Positions 25,694-34,456 of a stretch of DNA of 64,000 nt are shown piece by piece. The notes beneath the pieces were generated by a model. It worked only from the letters and a program-made list of their open reading frames with translations, was not told where the DNA came from and did not search any database. The DNA is taken from assembly GCA_002408085.1 (NCBI GenBank), contig DHQL01000007.1, positions 378,259 to 442,258 on the forward strand. The letters are read 5' to 3'. The DNA is from Spirochaeta sp. UBA5339. GTDB taxonomy: Bacteria; Spirochaetota; Spirochaetia; DSM-2461. The translations under genes and the position numbers were made by a program. How positions within the stretch are numbered: the stretch's first letter is position 1; each line of letters opens with the position of its first letter.

Positions 25694-26551
25694 TCAGGCT
25701 CCCTGTGTACTCAGTTCTTTTGCTTTTTCGCTCATGCGGCATCTGTGGTCCGCCTCATGCTCCTTGTAGGAGCTCATTCTGCTCATCATGGAGTTCCAGT
25801 CCACAAGGTGACCGTCAAACTCGGGTCCGTCTACACAGACGAATTTGGTTTCGTCACCCACGGTAACGCGGCATCCGCCGCACATTCCGGTTCCGTCAAC
25901 CATGATGGTGTTCAGGGAAACCACTGTGGGCACCTTGTAGGGCTCGGTTGTGGCGGCGCAGAACTTCATCATAATGGGAGGTCCGATGGCAACAACCTCG
26001 GCGGGCTTCTCTTCGGCTTCGCAGAACTCCTTGAGGGGTTCGGTGACCAGGGCCTTGCGGCCCCTGCTGCCGTCGTCGGTACAGATGATTACCTCGTCAG
26101 AGAGGGCTCTGACTTCCTCTTCCATAATCAGAAGGTCTTCGGTCCGGGCACCCATAATGGTGATCACCTTGTTTCCCGCTTCCTTGTTGGCCTGGATAAT
26201 GGGGTGGAGGGGGGCTACACCGATTCCTCCTCCCACACAGATAACAGGAGCATCCTGCTTTTTGATGTGGGTGGGAGTTCCCAGGGGCCCGAGAACATGG
26301 GAGATGCTTCCGCCCTCTTCCAGGGTGCTCAGCTGGAGGGTTGTTCCTCCCACCGCCTGGAAGATAATGGTGATGGTTCCCTTCTCCGCGTCACCGTCGG
26401 CAATGGTCAGGGGAATTCTCTCACCGTAGTCGTCATCCAGCATCAGGATCACAAACTGTCCCGCCTTTCTGGATTTCGCAATATGGGGTGCATCGATTTC
26501 CATCAGAAATACATCTGAGGAAAGCTGTTTTTTACGTACAATCTTGTTCAT
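25694..26551 (-). CDS. nfnA: NfnA: NADH/FAD subunit of ferredoxin:NADP+ oxidoreductase
   Basis: A 285-residue PyrK/NfnA-type protein. FAD-binding RIPLTIADGD (about 46), NAD-binding VICVGGGIGVAPLHP (about 103), and C-terminal [2Fe-2S] motif GTGMCGGCRVTVGDETKFVC followed by VDGPEFDGH. The start follows AGGAGTCTGAATT. It lies 11 bp after hydA and 2 bp before nfnB, so it is translated from the hydrogenase operon message. With NfnB it would regenerate NADPH for biosynthesis from NADH and reduced ferredoxin, or the reverse. Confidence 0.88.
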   Translation of the reverse strand: MNKIVRKKQLSSDVFLMEIDAPHIAKSRKAGQFVILMLDDDYGERIPLTIADGDAEKGTITIIFQAVGGTTLQLSTLEEGGSISHVLGPLGTPTHIKKQDAPVICVGGGIGVAPLHPIIQANKEAGNKVITIMGARTEDLLIMEEEVRALSDEVIICTDDGSRGRKALVTEPLKEFCEAEEKPAEVVAIGPPIMMKFCAATTEPYKVPTVVSLNTIMVDGTGMCGGCRVTVGDETKFVCVDGPEFDGHLVDWNSMMSRMSSYKEHEADHRCRMSEKAKELSTQGA

Positions 26552-26562
26552 AATTCAGACTC

Positions 26563-28584
26563 CTATTTTCTGGAAGTAACCAGACCAAGCTGCTCTTCCA
26601 CTTCCGCTACAACGGAATCGAGGCTTGTTTTGTGCATCTTCTTCTCGCCTACGGTCACGGTGGGGCCGTGGCTGCAGTTTTCGGAGCAGAATGTCGCCTT
26701 CAGGTTGATTCTGTCCTTCCAGCCTTCCTGGTCGATCTTGGCGGTCATTCCCGAGAGAATATCCTGAGATCCTCTCAGGAAGCAGCTTGTACCAACGCAG
26801 ACATTGATCTCTACGGGAGCCTCGTGGTCTGTTACCGCCAGCTCCATGGAGTCGTTGTCGATTCTCTTGCGGCTCTGGTACTTTGTGTGTACCAGTTCGT
26901 GGGCCTCGTGGCTTCCTGGTTTGCTGCCCAGCATCTTCTCGTAGATCCGCTGGATATAGGGATTGTCCTCGGGGCAGTGGATGGGAGTGATTTTTCCTGC
27001 GTTCTTGAGGGCTGTTTTTCTCTTGTCCGCAATACCGTGGTCATAGGATACGGGCTGTCCGGCTCCGGCAACACATCCGTCGGGACAGGCCATTACCTCA
27101 ACCAGGTCGTAGCTTACTTCCCGGGCATTGATCTTCTCGATCAGCTTCTCAGTATTTCCGAGACCTGCTACAACGGCGATCCTGATCTTTACATTGTCCT
27201 CGTCGATGATCGCTTCCTTCCAGAAGGGGAAGTCCTCATTGGTAACGGGCTCGTAGCTGCTGAGCTCCTGGTTGTTCAGAGCTCTTGAAGCATAGCGGGC
27301 AACCGCTTCGGATACACCGGCAGTGGCGCCGAATCCAAGTCCCGCTTCAGAGTAGAGACCAAAGGGCAGGTCCGCAGCGGCGGGGGCGATGTCTTCGAAG
27401 ACAATTCCCGCTTCCTTGATCATCTTGCCCAGCTCCTGGGTGGTGAGAACGTAGTCTACCAGGGGAGAGCCGTCACGGCTGAGCTCTTCTCTGTCCTTTT
27501 CAAACTTCTTGGCGGTACAGGGCATGATGGAAACCATAACGATGTCCTTCTCGCTCTTGCCTTCGGTCTGTGAAAGAAGCTTTTTGCTCAGTGATCCAAC
27601 CATTCCCTGGGGAGACATACAGCTGGAAAGCTGGGGAATCAGGTCGGGGTGGAACTGCTCGGCATACTTGACCCATCCGGGGCAGCAGGAGGTGAACATG
27701 GTCTTGTTGTCACCGGCGCGTCTTCTTTCCAGGTACTCGTTGGTCTCTTCCATAACTGTGAGGTCCGCACCGAAGGATGTATCGTAAACTTCCTTGAAGC
27801 CGATGTACTTCAGGGCCGCCATAATCTTTCCGAGGGTTACGGAGGAGGCGGGCATATTGAACATCTCGCCAAGGGCCGCTCTTACGGCGGGGGCGATCTG
27901 TGCCACAACAGTCTTGGACTCATCGGCCAGGGCTGACCATACGTCATCGATCTCACTGCGGGGTACGATGGCTCCGGTAGGACATACGGCGGCGCACTGA
28001 CCGCAGTTGATACAGTCAACCTGGGCCAGGCTCTTGTTAAAGGCGGGGGTTACAACAACGTCTTCACCTCTGTAGGCAAAGTCGATGGCTCCCACGCCCT
28101 GGATTTCGTTACAGTAGCGCACACAGTCACCGCAGAGAACACACTTGTCGGGGTAGCGGAGGAGACTGGGTGAGAGAAGGTCCGGCTTCCGGGGCTCTCT
28201 GGTCTTCTTGAAGGGGATCTCCTTCACACCGAGGTCTGCGGCCAGATCCTTCAGCTTACAGGCACTGGACTTGTCACAGCTGGTACAGCTGGTATCGTGG
28301 TTGGCCAGAAGCAGCTCGATCAGGGTCTTTCTCATCTTCCGGAGCTTGGGGGTGTGAGTCTTGATGCTCATCCCCGCCCGGGGAGGAGTGGAACAGCTTG
28401 TGTCGATACCCCGTCCCTCGATGTCAACGATACAGAGGCGGCAGGCGCCGTAGACGCTCAGCTCTGAGTGGTAGCAGAATGTGGGCATTTCCACACCGGC
28501 TTTTCTGATTACAGAGAGAAGGTTCTTCTCTCCTTCCAGGGGAACTACCTTCCCGTTTATTGTAATGGTTTCGGCTTTGTTCAT
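26563..28584 (-). CDS. hydA: HydA: catalytic subunit of electron-bifurcating [FeFe] hydrogenase
   Basis: A 673-residue protein that makes H2 from NADH plus reduced ferredoxin in the HydABC complex. In order: [2Fe-2S] ferredoxin (Cys37, 48, 51, 64); His-Cys3 [4Fe-4S] (His96, Cys100, 103, 109); two [4Fe-4S] (CVLCGDCVRYC at 148; CINCGQCAAVC at 191); H-cluster domain with TSCCPGW (Cys300 proton-transfer, Cys301), MPCTAKK (Cys356) and VMACPDGCVAGAGQP; and a C-terminal [2Fe-2S] thioredoxin-like domain (CVGTSCFLRG, CSENCSHGP) as in Thermotoga HydA. PDGC replaces the usual PGGC. Start 28584 overlaps the hydB stop (TAATG); the longer frame to 28650 lies inside hydB. Confidence 0.93.
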   Translation of the reverse strand: MNKAETITINGKVVPLEGEKNLLSVIRKAGVEMPTFCYHSELSVYGACRLCIVDIEGRGIDTSCSTPPRAGMSIKTHTPKLRKMRKTLIELLLANHDTSCTSCDKSSACKLKDLAADLGVKEIPFKKTREPRKPDLLSPSLLRYPDKCVLCGDCVRYCNEIQGVGAIDFAYRGEDVVVTPAFNKSLAQVDCINCGQCAAVCPTGAIVPRSEIDDVWSALADESKTVVAQIAPAVRAALGEMFNMPASSVTLGKIMAALKYIGFKEVYDTSFGADLTVMEETNEYLERRRAGDNKTMFTSCCPGWVKYAEQFHPDLIPQLSSCMSPQGMVGSLSKKLLSQTEGKSEKDIVMVSIMPCTAKKFEKDREELSRDGSPLVDYVLTTQELGKMIKEAGIVFEDIAPAAADLPFGLYSEAGLGFGATAGVSEAVARYASRALNNQELSSYEPVTNEDFPFWKEAIIDEDNVKIRIAVVAGLGNTEKLIEKINAREVSYDLVEVMACPDGCVAGAGQPVSYDHGIADKRKTALKNAGKITPIHCPEDNPYIQRIYEKMLGSKPGSHEAHELVHTKYQSRKRIDNDSMELAVTDHEAPVEINVCVGTSCFLRGSQDILSGMTAKIDQEGWKDRINLKATFCSENCSHGPTVTVGEKKMHKTSLDSVVAEVEEQLGLVTSRK

Positions 28585-30491
28585 TAGTTTCCTCCCACAG
28601 TGATGGCGTTGAAGCGGCAAGTGTCCACACAGGCGCCACAGCGGATACATTTTTCTTCATCGATTGTATGGGCCTGTTTTACGGCACCTTCGATGGCACC
28701 AACGGGACAGGCTCTCTTACAGGCGGTACAGCCCTTACAGAGGTCTGCGGTGATGGCATAGCTCACCAGGTCCTTACAGTTTCCGGTGGGACAGGTCATG
28801 TCCTTGACATGGGCCTCCCACTCCTCTCTGAACTGCTGCATTGTGGACAGAACAGGTGAGGGGGCTGACTTACCCAGACCGCAGAGTGAGGACTCCGCAA
28901 CGGTTTCACAGAGATCTTCCAGAAGGTCCAGAGTCTCCATTGTTCCCCTTCCCTGGGCCACATCGTCGATGAGTTCAAGGATCTGTCTGGTTCCCTCTCT
29001 ACAGGGAACACACTTACCGCAGCTCTCGGACTGGGTAAACTTCATAAAGAACCGGGCGATCTGTACCATACAGGTACTCTTGTTCATAACTACCAGACCG
29101 CCGGAACCGACCATGGCTCCTACAGTTTTCAGGGAGTCGAAGTCCAGGGGAATATCCAGATGCTCTTCGATAAGACATCCGCCGGAGGGTCCGCCGATCT
29201 GTACGGCCTTGAAATCGTCGTTATCGATCTCTCCCTTGGAGTTCAGAACACCGCCGCCTATGTTGAATATGATCTCTCTCAGGGTTGTTCCGAAGGGAAC
29301 CTCGATAAGACCGGTGTTGGCAACATGTCCGGTGAGGGCAAATGTCTTTGTACCGGGAGAACCGTCTGTTCCGACCTTTCTGTACTCTTCAGCGCCCTTT
29401 GCGGCAATAAGGGGAACACAGGCCAGGGTCTCAACGTTGTTTACAACGGTGGGTTTTCCCCAGAGTCCCTGCTCGGCTGTCCGGGGAGGCTTTACACGGG
29501 GCATTCCCCGGCGTCCCATAATGGACTCGGTCATGGCGGAGGCTTCACCGCATACAAATGCTCCGGCTCCTTCCATTACGAAGATATCAAAGTCGAAGTC
29601 CGAACCGAAGATACCCTTTCCAAGGTAGCCGTGGGCTCTGGCCTCTTCAATGGCGATGTTGATTCTCTCAACAGCCAGGGGGTATTCCATACGAACGTAG
29701 ATCTGTCCCTCTGTACCGCCGCAGGCCTTGGCCGCGATAATCATTCCTTCCAGAACGGCATGGGGATTCCCCTCCATTACAGAGCGGTCCATAAAGGCAC
29801 CGGGATCTCCCTCGTCACCGTTACAGATGATGTACTTCTCGTCTGTGTCCTGTCTCAGGGCAAGTTCCCACTTTCTTCCGGTGGCGAAACCACCGCCCCC
29901 GCGTCCTCTGAGGCCCGCATCCTTCATAATATCGCAGACTTCCTGGGGTTCCTTGTTCAGGATCATGTCCCGGGCTGCTTCATAGCCTCCGGAGTAGATA
30001 TAGTCGCCGATGTTTTCGGGATCGATATTTCCGCAGGACTTGAGAACTGTTCTCTCCTGTCTTGTGTAGAAGGGGATGTCTCTGTGGCTCTGGCAGCTCC
30101 TGCCTGTGGCGGGCTCCTTGTAGAGGAGATCTTCGATCACCTCTCCCTTAAGGATGGTCTTCTCAATAATATCCTGAGCATTCTCGGCCTTAACCTTGGT
30201 GTAGAGGATGCCGTTGGGTTCGATGGTTACCAGGGGACCTACCTGACAGAATCCCTGACAGCCGCTCTTACTCAGAAGTACGGGATCTTTGCCCTCTTCG
30301 GGAAGCTCCTCTTTCAGTGTAAGGGTCAGGGGCAGGTTGTTCTTATTAATATATTCAGCCAGTGCTGCATGGACTTCCATGGCGCCGTTGGCGATACATC
30401 CTGTTCCGGCACAGATTACGATGCTGTGGGACAGGCACTCTTTCTTGTTTTTAACTTCTTCTTTGATCTTTTCCAGTACTGCTTCCATCAT
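28584..30491 (-). CDS. hydB: HydB: NADH-binding flavoprotein subunit of bifurcating hydrogenase
   Basis: A 635-residue NuoF-like subunit where NADH is oxidised and, in known complexes, bifurcation is thought to occur. N-terminal [2Fe-2S] thioredoxin-like domain (CAGTGCIANG; SGCQGFCQVGP); NuoF core with GRGGGGFATGRKW (FMN) and GDEGDPGAFMDR; ESCGKCVPCREGTRQ for the N3-type [4Fe-4S]; and a C-terminal 2x[4Fe-4S] ferredoxin (CKGCTACKRACP; CIRCGACVDTCR). ATG 30491 overlaps the hydC stop (TGATG). A TTG one codon earlier is less likely, and ATG 30488 has better spacing to GGAGG. Confidence 0.93.
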   Translation of the reverse strand: MMEAVLEKIKEEVKNKKECLSHSIVICAGTGCIANGAMEVHAALAEYINKNNLPLTLTLKEELPEEGKDPVLLSKSGCQGFCQVGPLVTIEPNGILYTKVKAENAQDIIEKTILKGEVIEDLLYKEPATGRSCQSHRDIPFYTRQERTVLKSCGNIDPENIGDYIYSGGYEAARDMILNKEPQEVCDIMKDAGLRGRGGGGFATGRKWELALRQDTDEKYIICNGDEGDPGAFMDRSVMEGNPHAVLEGMIIAAKACGGTEGQIYVRMEYPLAVERINIAIEEARAHGYLGKGIFGSDFDFDIFVMEGAGAFVCGEASAMTESIMGRRGMPRVKPPRTAEQGLWGKPTVVNNVETLACVPLIAAKGAEEYRKVGTDGSPGTKTFALTGHVANTGLIEVPFGTTLREIIFNIGGGVLNSKGEIDNDDFKAVQIGGPSGGCLIEEHLDIPLDFDSLKTVGAMVGSGGLVVMNKSTCMVQIARFFMKFTQSESCGKCVPCREGTRQILELIDDVAQGRGTMETLDLLEDLCETVAESSLCGLGKSAPSPVLSTMQQFREEWEAHVKDMTCPTGNCKDLVSYAITADLCKGCTACKRACPVGAIEGAVKQAHTIDEEKCIRCGACVDTCRFNAITVGGN

Positions 30492-30991
30492 CAAGCCTCC
30501 ATTGCCTTGTATTCAGCGATCAGTTCAGACATCTGCTTGTTGGATACCTGGCCGTAAACCTTGTCGTTGATTACAACGGCAGGGGCCAGTCCGCAGGCGC
30601 CGAGACAGGAAACGGTTTCCAGAGTGAAGAGCAGGTCGGGAGTGGTGTGTTCCTTCTCTGAAAGCTTCAGCTCTCTCTGAATGGTTTCGATCAGACCGGA
30701 AGAGCCCTTAACATGGCAGGCTGTTCCGTCACAGACCTTGATGATATATTTTCCCTTGGGTTCAAGGGAGAAGTGGCTGTAGAATGTGGCGATACCGAAA
30801 ACCCTGGCCGGTGAGATTCCAAGGCTTGTAGCCACAAAGGTCAGAATTTCTTCGGGAAGGTAGCGGTACTCTTCCTGTACTGCCTGAAGGATGGGAATGA
30901 TTTTGGACGGGAGTCTGTCAAACCTGTCCAGTATTTCGCAGACTTTGCTGAAGTTGTGCAGTTTTTCAGCTGTCATGGTCGGGGTAGCCAT
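30491..30991 (-). CDS. hydC: HydC: NuoE-like [2Fe-2S] subunit of bifurcating hydrogenase
   Basis: A 166-residue subunit, normal length for NuoE/HydC. N-terminal helical domain (LPSKIIPILQAVQEEYRYLP) and C-terminal thioredoxin-like [2Fe-2S] domain with CDGTACHVKGS and SCLGACGLAPAVVINDKVYG. It carries electrons from HydB. First gene of hydCBA-nfnAB, the same order as in Thermotoga maritima for hydCBA; the start follows TTAAGGAGCGCGATCA. The upstream 70 bp hold three phased TATCG(A)TA repeats. Confidence 0.92.
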   Translation of the reverse strand: MATPTMTAEKLHNFSKVCEILDRFDRLPSKIIPILQAVQEEYRYLPEEILTFVATSLGISPARVFGIATFYSHFSLEPKGKYIIKVCDGTACHVKGSSGLIETIQRELKLSEKEHTTPDLLFTLETVSCLGACGLAPAVVINDKVYGQVSNKQMSELIAEYKAMEA

Positions 30992-31021
30992 TGATCGCGC
31001 TCCTTAATATGATTCCTTTAG

Positions 31022-31063
31022 TATCGATATAATATTATCGATATGAAACTATCGTATGCGCGG
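31022..31063. promoter_or_regulatory. Three 14-bp-phased TATCG(A)TA repeats upstream of hydCBA-nfnAB
   Basis: TATCGATA at 31022-31029, TATCGATA at 31036-31043 and TATCGTAT at 31050-31057 have starts exactly 14 bp apart. They lie 31 to 66 bp upstream of the hydC start, where promoter and operator would be. The ATCGAT core is that of the palindromes at 830, 20322 and 32151. Confidence 0.6.
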
Positions 31064-31159
31064 GATTATATCAATACCCCTGTGAAGAATTCATGATTTT
31101 TTTTATCTAAATCCCACAAAGAGGCTCTTAATCATGGTTTCATAAGGAGTTAGGTATGG

Positions 31160-31912
31160 CTAATCAAAGATGATCTCATCACCGGTAGAGAGTTTTTCGG
31201 TTTTGAAGGTCCTGTGAAATAGACACTGAACCTCAAAGTCCACACAGTGAAGAGGGTAGAGGGATTCGGGGGATTGAGCCTTCATATAATCCATGGTTTT
31301 TTCTACCAGATCGTGATAGCCCTGCATCAGATGGAAGCCTCCCAGAACAGACCTGATCTTCTGGCCGCTGATATGCTTGGCTTCTTCACATATGTTGCAG
31401 ATCCCCGAATGGGCGCAGCCGCTGATCACAATGCAGCCCCTGTCTGTTTTAAGAAGAAAGGCCGTATCGTCCAGCATGGTATCGTCCTTGTACATACCCC
31501 GCTCAAAGCTGTTTTTCCGGGGAATCTCTCCCATAAAGAAGAGTCCCGGTGCAAGCTCTCTGGGCCCCCTGGAAGGGACCAGTGAAAAATCCCGGTCTAG
31601 GACCTCTCTGACAGGCTTTTCCAGTTTGTCCGGCAGATCAGGATGGATGATTACCTTTTTTCCGGGTTTAAAGGAGTGGTGGACAATGCCTCTGGTATGG
31701 TCCCAGTGGTGGTGAGAAAAGGCTATATAATCTATATCATCCAGATCAATGCCCAGGGCTTCTGCATTTTCCTTCCAGAGGGAGGTCGTTCCCGTATCAA
31801 AGAGGATTTTTATCCCCTCATGTTCCAGAAGAGCCGAGAATCCCCACTCGCCGCGGCAGATTTTTGCGGCTCTATGGCCCACCTGGTTTTCGCATAAAAT
31901 GGTTACTTTCAT
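31160..31912 (-). CDS. MBL-fold metallo-hydrolase
   Basis: A 250-residue metallo-beta-lactamase-fold protein. Metal motif SHHHWDHTRG at about 66-75 (HxHxDH type), later SGCAHSGICNI and GGFHLMQG, and a late His (YPLHCVDF). This set resembles the subgroup annotated as dihydropterin-ribofuranosylaminobenzene phosphate synthase-like, common in anaerobes, rather than glyoxalase or lactamase. Physiological substrate unknown. It stands alone between the hydrogenase operon (248 bp downstream of its stop lies hydC's start region) and the divergent alcohol dehydrogenase. The start follows AGGAGAATTCCCG. Confidence 0.75.
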   Translation of the reverse strand: MKVTILCENQVGHRAAKICRGEWGFSALLEHEGIKILFDTGTTSLWKENAEALGIDLDDIDYIAFSHHHWDHTRGIVHHSFKPGKKVIIHPDLPDKLEKPVREVLDRDFSLVPSRGPRELAPGLFFMGEIPRKNSFERGMYKDDTMLDDTAFLLKTDRGCIVISGCAHSGICNICEEAKHISGQKIRSVLGGFHLMQGYHDLVEKTMDYMKAQSPESLYPLHCVDFEVQCLFHRTFKTEKLSTGDEIIFD

Positions 31913-32113
31913 CGGGAATTCTCCTATATGTAAATAATATACCTATATGGCTCTATTGGGGAATGGGATTATGGGGAGGAGGTTATGTTCATCTGTTAAC
32001 TGACTCAATAGTAGAGAGATAGATATGATTTGAAGAGATGATTCACATTTCATTTTTCAAGTGCTTTCAAAGTAGCTGTGGAATTTATTCAGTTTTTTTT
32101 AACTGACACTCTA

Positions 32114-32143
32114 TTGACACTTTTTGCCTGCCGGGTGTATAGA
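32114..32143 (+). promoter_or_regulatory. Promoter of the alcohol dehydrogenase gene
   Basis: TTGACA (32114-32119), 18-bp spacer, TATAGA (32138-32143). The transcript start is predicted near 32150, inside the palindrome at 32151-32160. Confidence 0.7.
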
Positions 32144-32150
32144 TATGTTG

Positions 32151-32160
32151 TTATCGATAA
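32151..32160. promoter_or_regulatory. TTATCGATAA operator at the adh transcription start
   Basis: Perfect 10-bp palindrome positioned at the predicted transcript start, suited to repression. It is identical to the cores at 833-842 and 20323-20332, preceded by TTG so that TTGTTATCGATAA is read. Confidence 0.6.
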
Positions 32161-32185
32161 AATAATATCCATACAGGAGAGTAAT

Positions 32186-33340
32186 ATGGCAGTAATGAAT
32201 TTTTCAATTCCCAGAAACATTGTTTACGGTGAAGGATCAATGGACAAGCTTGCAACACTTGAGGGCAAAAAGGCCGCTCTGGTAACAGGCGGAAGTTCAA
32301 TGAAAAAGTTCGGATTTCTTGAGCAGGCTGACAGGTTCCTCAAGGACGCCGGGATGGAGACAATCACAATCGATGGTGTCGAGCCTAACCCTTCTGTAGA
32401 GACTGTTAAAAGAGGCGCCTCCGAAATGGCCGAGTTTGAACCCGACTGGATCGTAGCCATCGGCGGCGGTTCCGCTCTGGACGCAGCCAAGGTTATGTGG
32501 TGTTTCTATGAACATCCCCACCTTGATTTTGAAGATATTATACAGCCCGGTTCCATGCCCGGTCTGAGAAACAAGGCGAAATTCGTTGCTATTCCCTCAA
32601 CCAGCGGTACAGCTTCTGAGATCACAGCCTTTTCCGTAATCACAGATACAGAAAACCATATCAAATACCCCATTGTTGCGGCGGACATGGTTCCCGACCT
32701 GGCAATCCTCGATCCCGCACTTCCCGCAAAGATGCCTTCACACATCACAGCCAACACTGGTATGGACGTAATGTGTCACGCCGTTGAGGCGGTGGCTTCA
32801 ACTGCTGCTACCTGTTTTACAGATCCCTATGCCATCGAGGCAATCAAGCTTGTTCTGGCCAATCTTGAAGACGCCTGCAAGGACGGAAACGATATGGATG
32901 CCCGCTACAACATGCACAACGCTTCCTCTCTGGCGGGAATGGCATTTACCAACGCTTCTCTGGGACTGGTTCACTCTCTGGCCCACAAGATCGGCGGTGA
33001 GTTCGGTGTAACCCACGGTCTGGCCAACGCCATTCTGCTGCCCTACATCATCGACTTCAACAGAAAGTCTACAGACAAGTACGCTCAGGTTGAGAAGAGT
33101 CTGGAGATTGAAGATCTGGCAGAGGAGATCAGAAAGCTCAACAAGGCCCTGAATATCCCCGCAACCTTCAAGGACTGTGATGAAGTTGACTTCAATGAGG
33201 ACAAATTCAAAGAGGTTCTCGACAGAATGAGTACAAATGCCCACGGCGACCCCTGTACTCTTACAAACCCCGGTGCTCCCACCGTAGCCGATGTAAAGGC
33301 CATCTATGAGGCTGCCTACTACGGAAAGAGCATGAAATAA
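32186..33340 (+). CDS. Iron-containing alcohol dehydrogenase
   Basis: A 384-residue group III (Fe-type) alcohol dehydrogenase that would reduce an aldehyde with NAD(P)H in fermentation. Coenzyme-binding GGGSALDAAK at 93-102; PSTSGTASE at 137; metal ligands Asp194 and His198 (GMDVMCHAVEA), His263 (LVHSLAHKIGG) and His277 (VTHGLANA). Start 32186 follows AGGAGAGTAAT; a GTG 36 codons earlier lies in the promoter region and is rejected. The operator at its transcript start ties it to hydrogenase control, fitting a switch between H2 and alcohol as electron sink. Substrate (ethanol, butanol, 1,3-propanediol or other) not determined. Confidence 0.9.
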   Translation: MAVMNFSIPRNIVYGEGSMDKLATLEGKKAALVTGGSSMKKFGFLEQADRFLKDAGMETITIDGVEPNPSVETVKRGASEMAEFEPDWIVAIGGGSALDAAKVMWCFYEHPHLDFEDIIQPGSMPGLRNKAKFVAIPSTSGTASEITAFSVITDTENHIKYPIVAADMVPDLAILDPALPAKMPSHITANTGMDVMCHAVEAVASTAATCFTDPYAIEAIKLVLANLEDACKDGNDMDARYNMHNASSLAGMAFTNASLGLVHSLAHKIGGEFGVTHGLANAILLPYIIDFNRKSTDKYAQVEKSLEIEDLAEEIRKLNKALNIPATFKDCDEVDFNEDKFKEVLDRMSTNAHGDPCTLTNPGAPTVADVKAIYEAAYYGKSMK

Positions 33341-33395
33341 TCTTCGTATATAAGATTAGGTTTCCCCTTCTCTTCTATATATAAATACTGATTAA

Positions 33396-33427
33396 AAGGT
33401 CCCAAACGTTGTTTGGGGCCTTTTTTT
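33396..33427 (+). terminator. Terminator of the alcohol dehydrogenase gene
   Basis: 12-bp stem AAGGTCCCAAAC / GTTTGGGGCCTT with a GTT loop and a run of seven T, 55 bp after the stop codon. Confidence 0.85.
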
Positions 33428-33465
33428 GCTTCCTCAGCGAGGCCATGACATAGTTCAGAAACAGA

Positions 33466-34425
33466 CTATCCGGGATAGCCCTTCTGCCGGCCTGAGGTGT
33501 AGATGATATTCCGTCCGAAGCGTCTGTAGTTCCGGGGGCTGAGGCCCTCCTCCTGTTTAAAGGCCTTTGAGAGGCTGTGACTGTCCGCAAATCCGCAGAG
33601 GCCGGCGATATCCTCCATACTGCAGTCGGTGTAAGTCATCAGGTCCTTCACCTTGGCCATGCGCATCTTGCGGATGTAGCGGCCTGGGGAGAGTGAGAAG
33701 TGCCGGGTGAAGAGCCTGCGGAAGTGGGCCTCCGACAGGTTGTGCATCTCCGCAAGTTCCGCCACCGGTAGTGCCGTCTCCAGATTACTGCGGATATATG
33801 CCGCGGATGCCTCCATAACCGGGGCATAGCGGTCAGTGCTCTCCTCCCTGCCCGAATCCTTCAGGATCTCTGCCAGAAGCTCCATCATCATTCCAGACAG
33901 ACTGAGGGTGTGACCCCGGGGTGCCAGGGCTGACTCCCGGCAGATCCCGTTGATTTTCTCACCGATTCTGTGATGGTTCCTGATTGAGATTCTTCCGGAT
34001 AAAGTGGAAAACTCTGAGTCCGGAAGGGTAGGGTGGGCAAGGCCCGCAAAGTCTGACAGATCGGTCATTCCCGAAGGAATAGAGAATTCCCAGTGGCTCT
34101 CGGGGTAGCGGTAGATCAGGTCGAAATGGACATAGGGACAGACCATTGTATCGCCGGTTCCCTCCATATAATGGACCGTTCCCGGAGGTATCCAGAAGAG
34201 ATCTCCCGGCTTCACCCGGTATCCCTCACTGCCTATACGGAAGAACCCCTCACCCCTCTCAATATAGACAAGCAGATAGTCCAGAAGCCTTCGGCTATCC
34301 ATCTTCCACCTGCCCCGGGGAGCATTCCCGCACTGCCTGACATAGGGGCTCAGCCAGCTGACCATGGGGGTCAGGTCTTCAAAACCCGGCATCAACGGTT
34401 CTGTTTGATTGATCGATATGGACAC
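33466..34425 (-). CDS. AraC-family regulator with cupin-like sensor domain
   Basis: A 319-residue protein. N-terminal sugar-binding cupin-like domain (about 30-110: LLVYIERGEGFFRI, VKPGDLFWIPPGTVHYM) and C-terminal double helix-turn-helix (LPVAELAEMHNLSEAHFRRLF; MEDIAGLCGFADSHSLSKAFK; then SPRNYRR). It uses a GTG start at 34425 after AAAGGAGATAAG. It is divergent from the UroD-like gene at 34505, with a 17-bp inverted repeat between them, so it probably controls that gene. Effector unknown. Confidence 0.88.
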   Translation of the reverse strand: MSISINQTEPLMPGFEDLTPMVSWLSPYVRQCGNAPRGRWKMDSRRLLDYLLVYIERGEGFFRIGSEGYRVKPGDLFWIPPGTVHYMEGTGDTMVCPYVHFDLIYRYPESHWEFSIPSGMTDLSDFAGLAHPTLPDSEFSTLSGRISIRNHHRIGEKINGICRESALAPRGHTLSLSGMMMELLAEILKDSGREESTDRYAPVMEASAAYIRSNLETALPVAELAEMHNLSEAHFRRLFTRHFSLSPGRYIRKMRMAKVKDLMTYTDCSMEDIAGLCGFADSHSLSKAFKQEEGLSPRNYRRFGRNIIYTSGRQKGYPG

Positions 34426-34456
34426 CTTATCTCCTTTTTAAACCTTTCGGATTCAC

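Noticed and set aside
31156..31173. AAGGAGTTAGGT followed by ATG on the plus strand near the MBL-gene end
   Set aside because: The frame is only five codons (MANQR) before a stop and lies over the end of the opposite gene; there is no sign of a real product.
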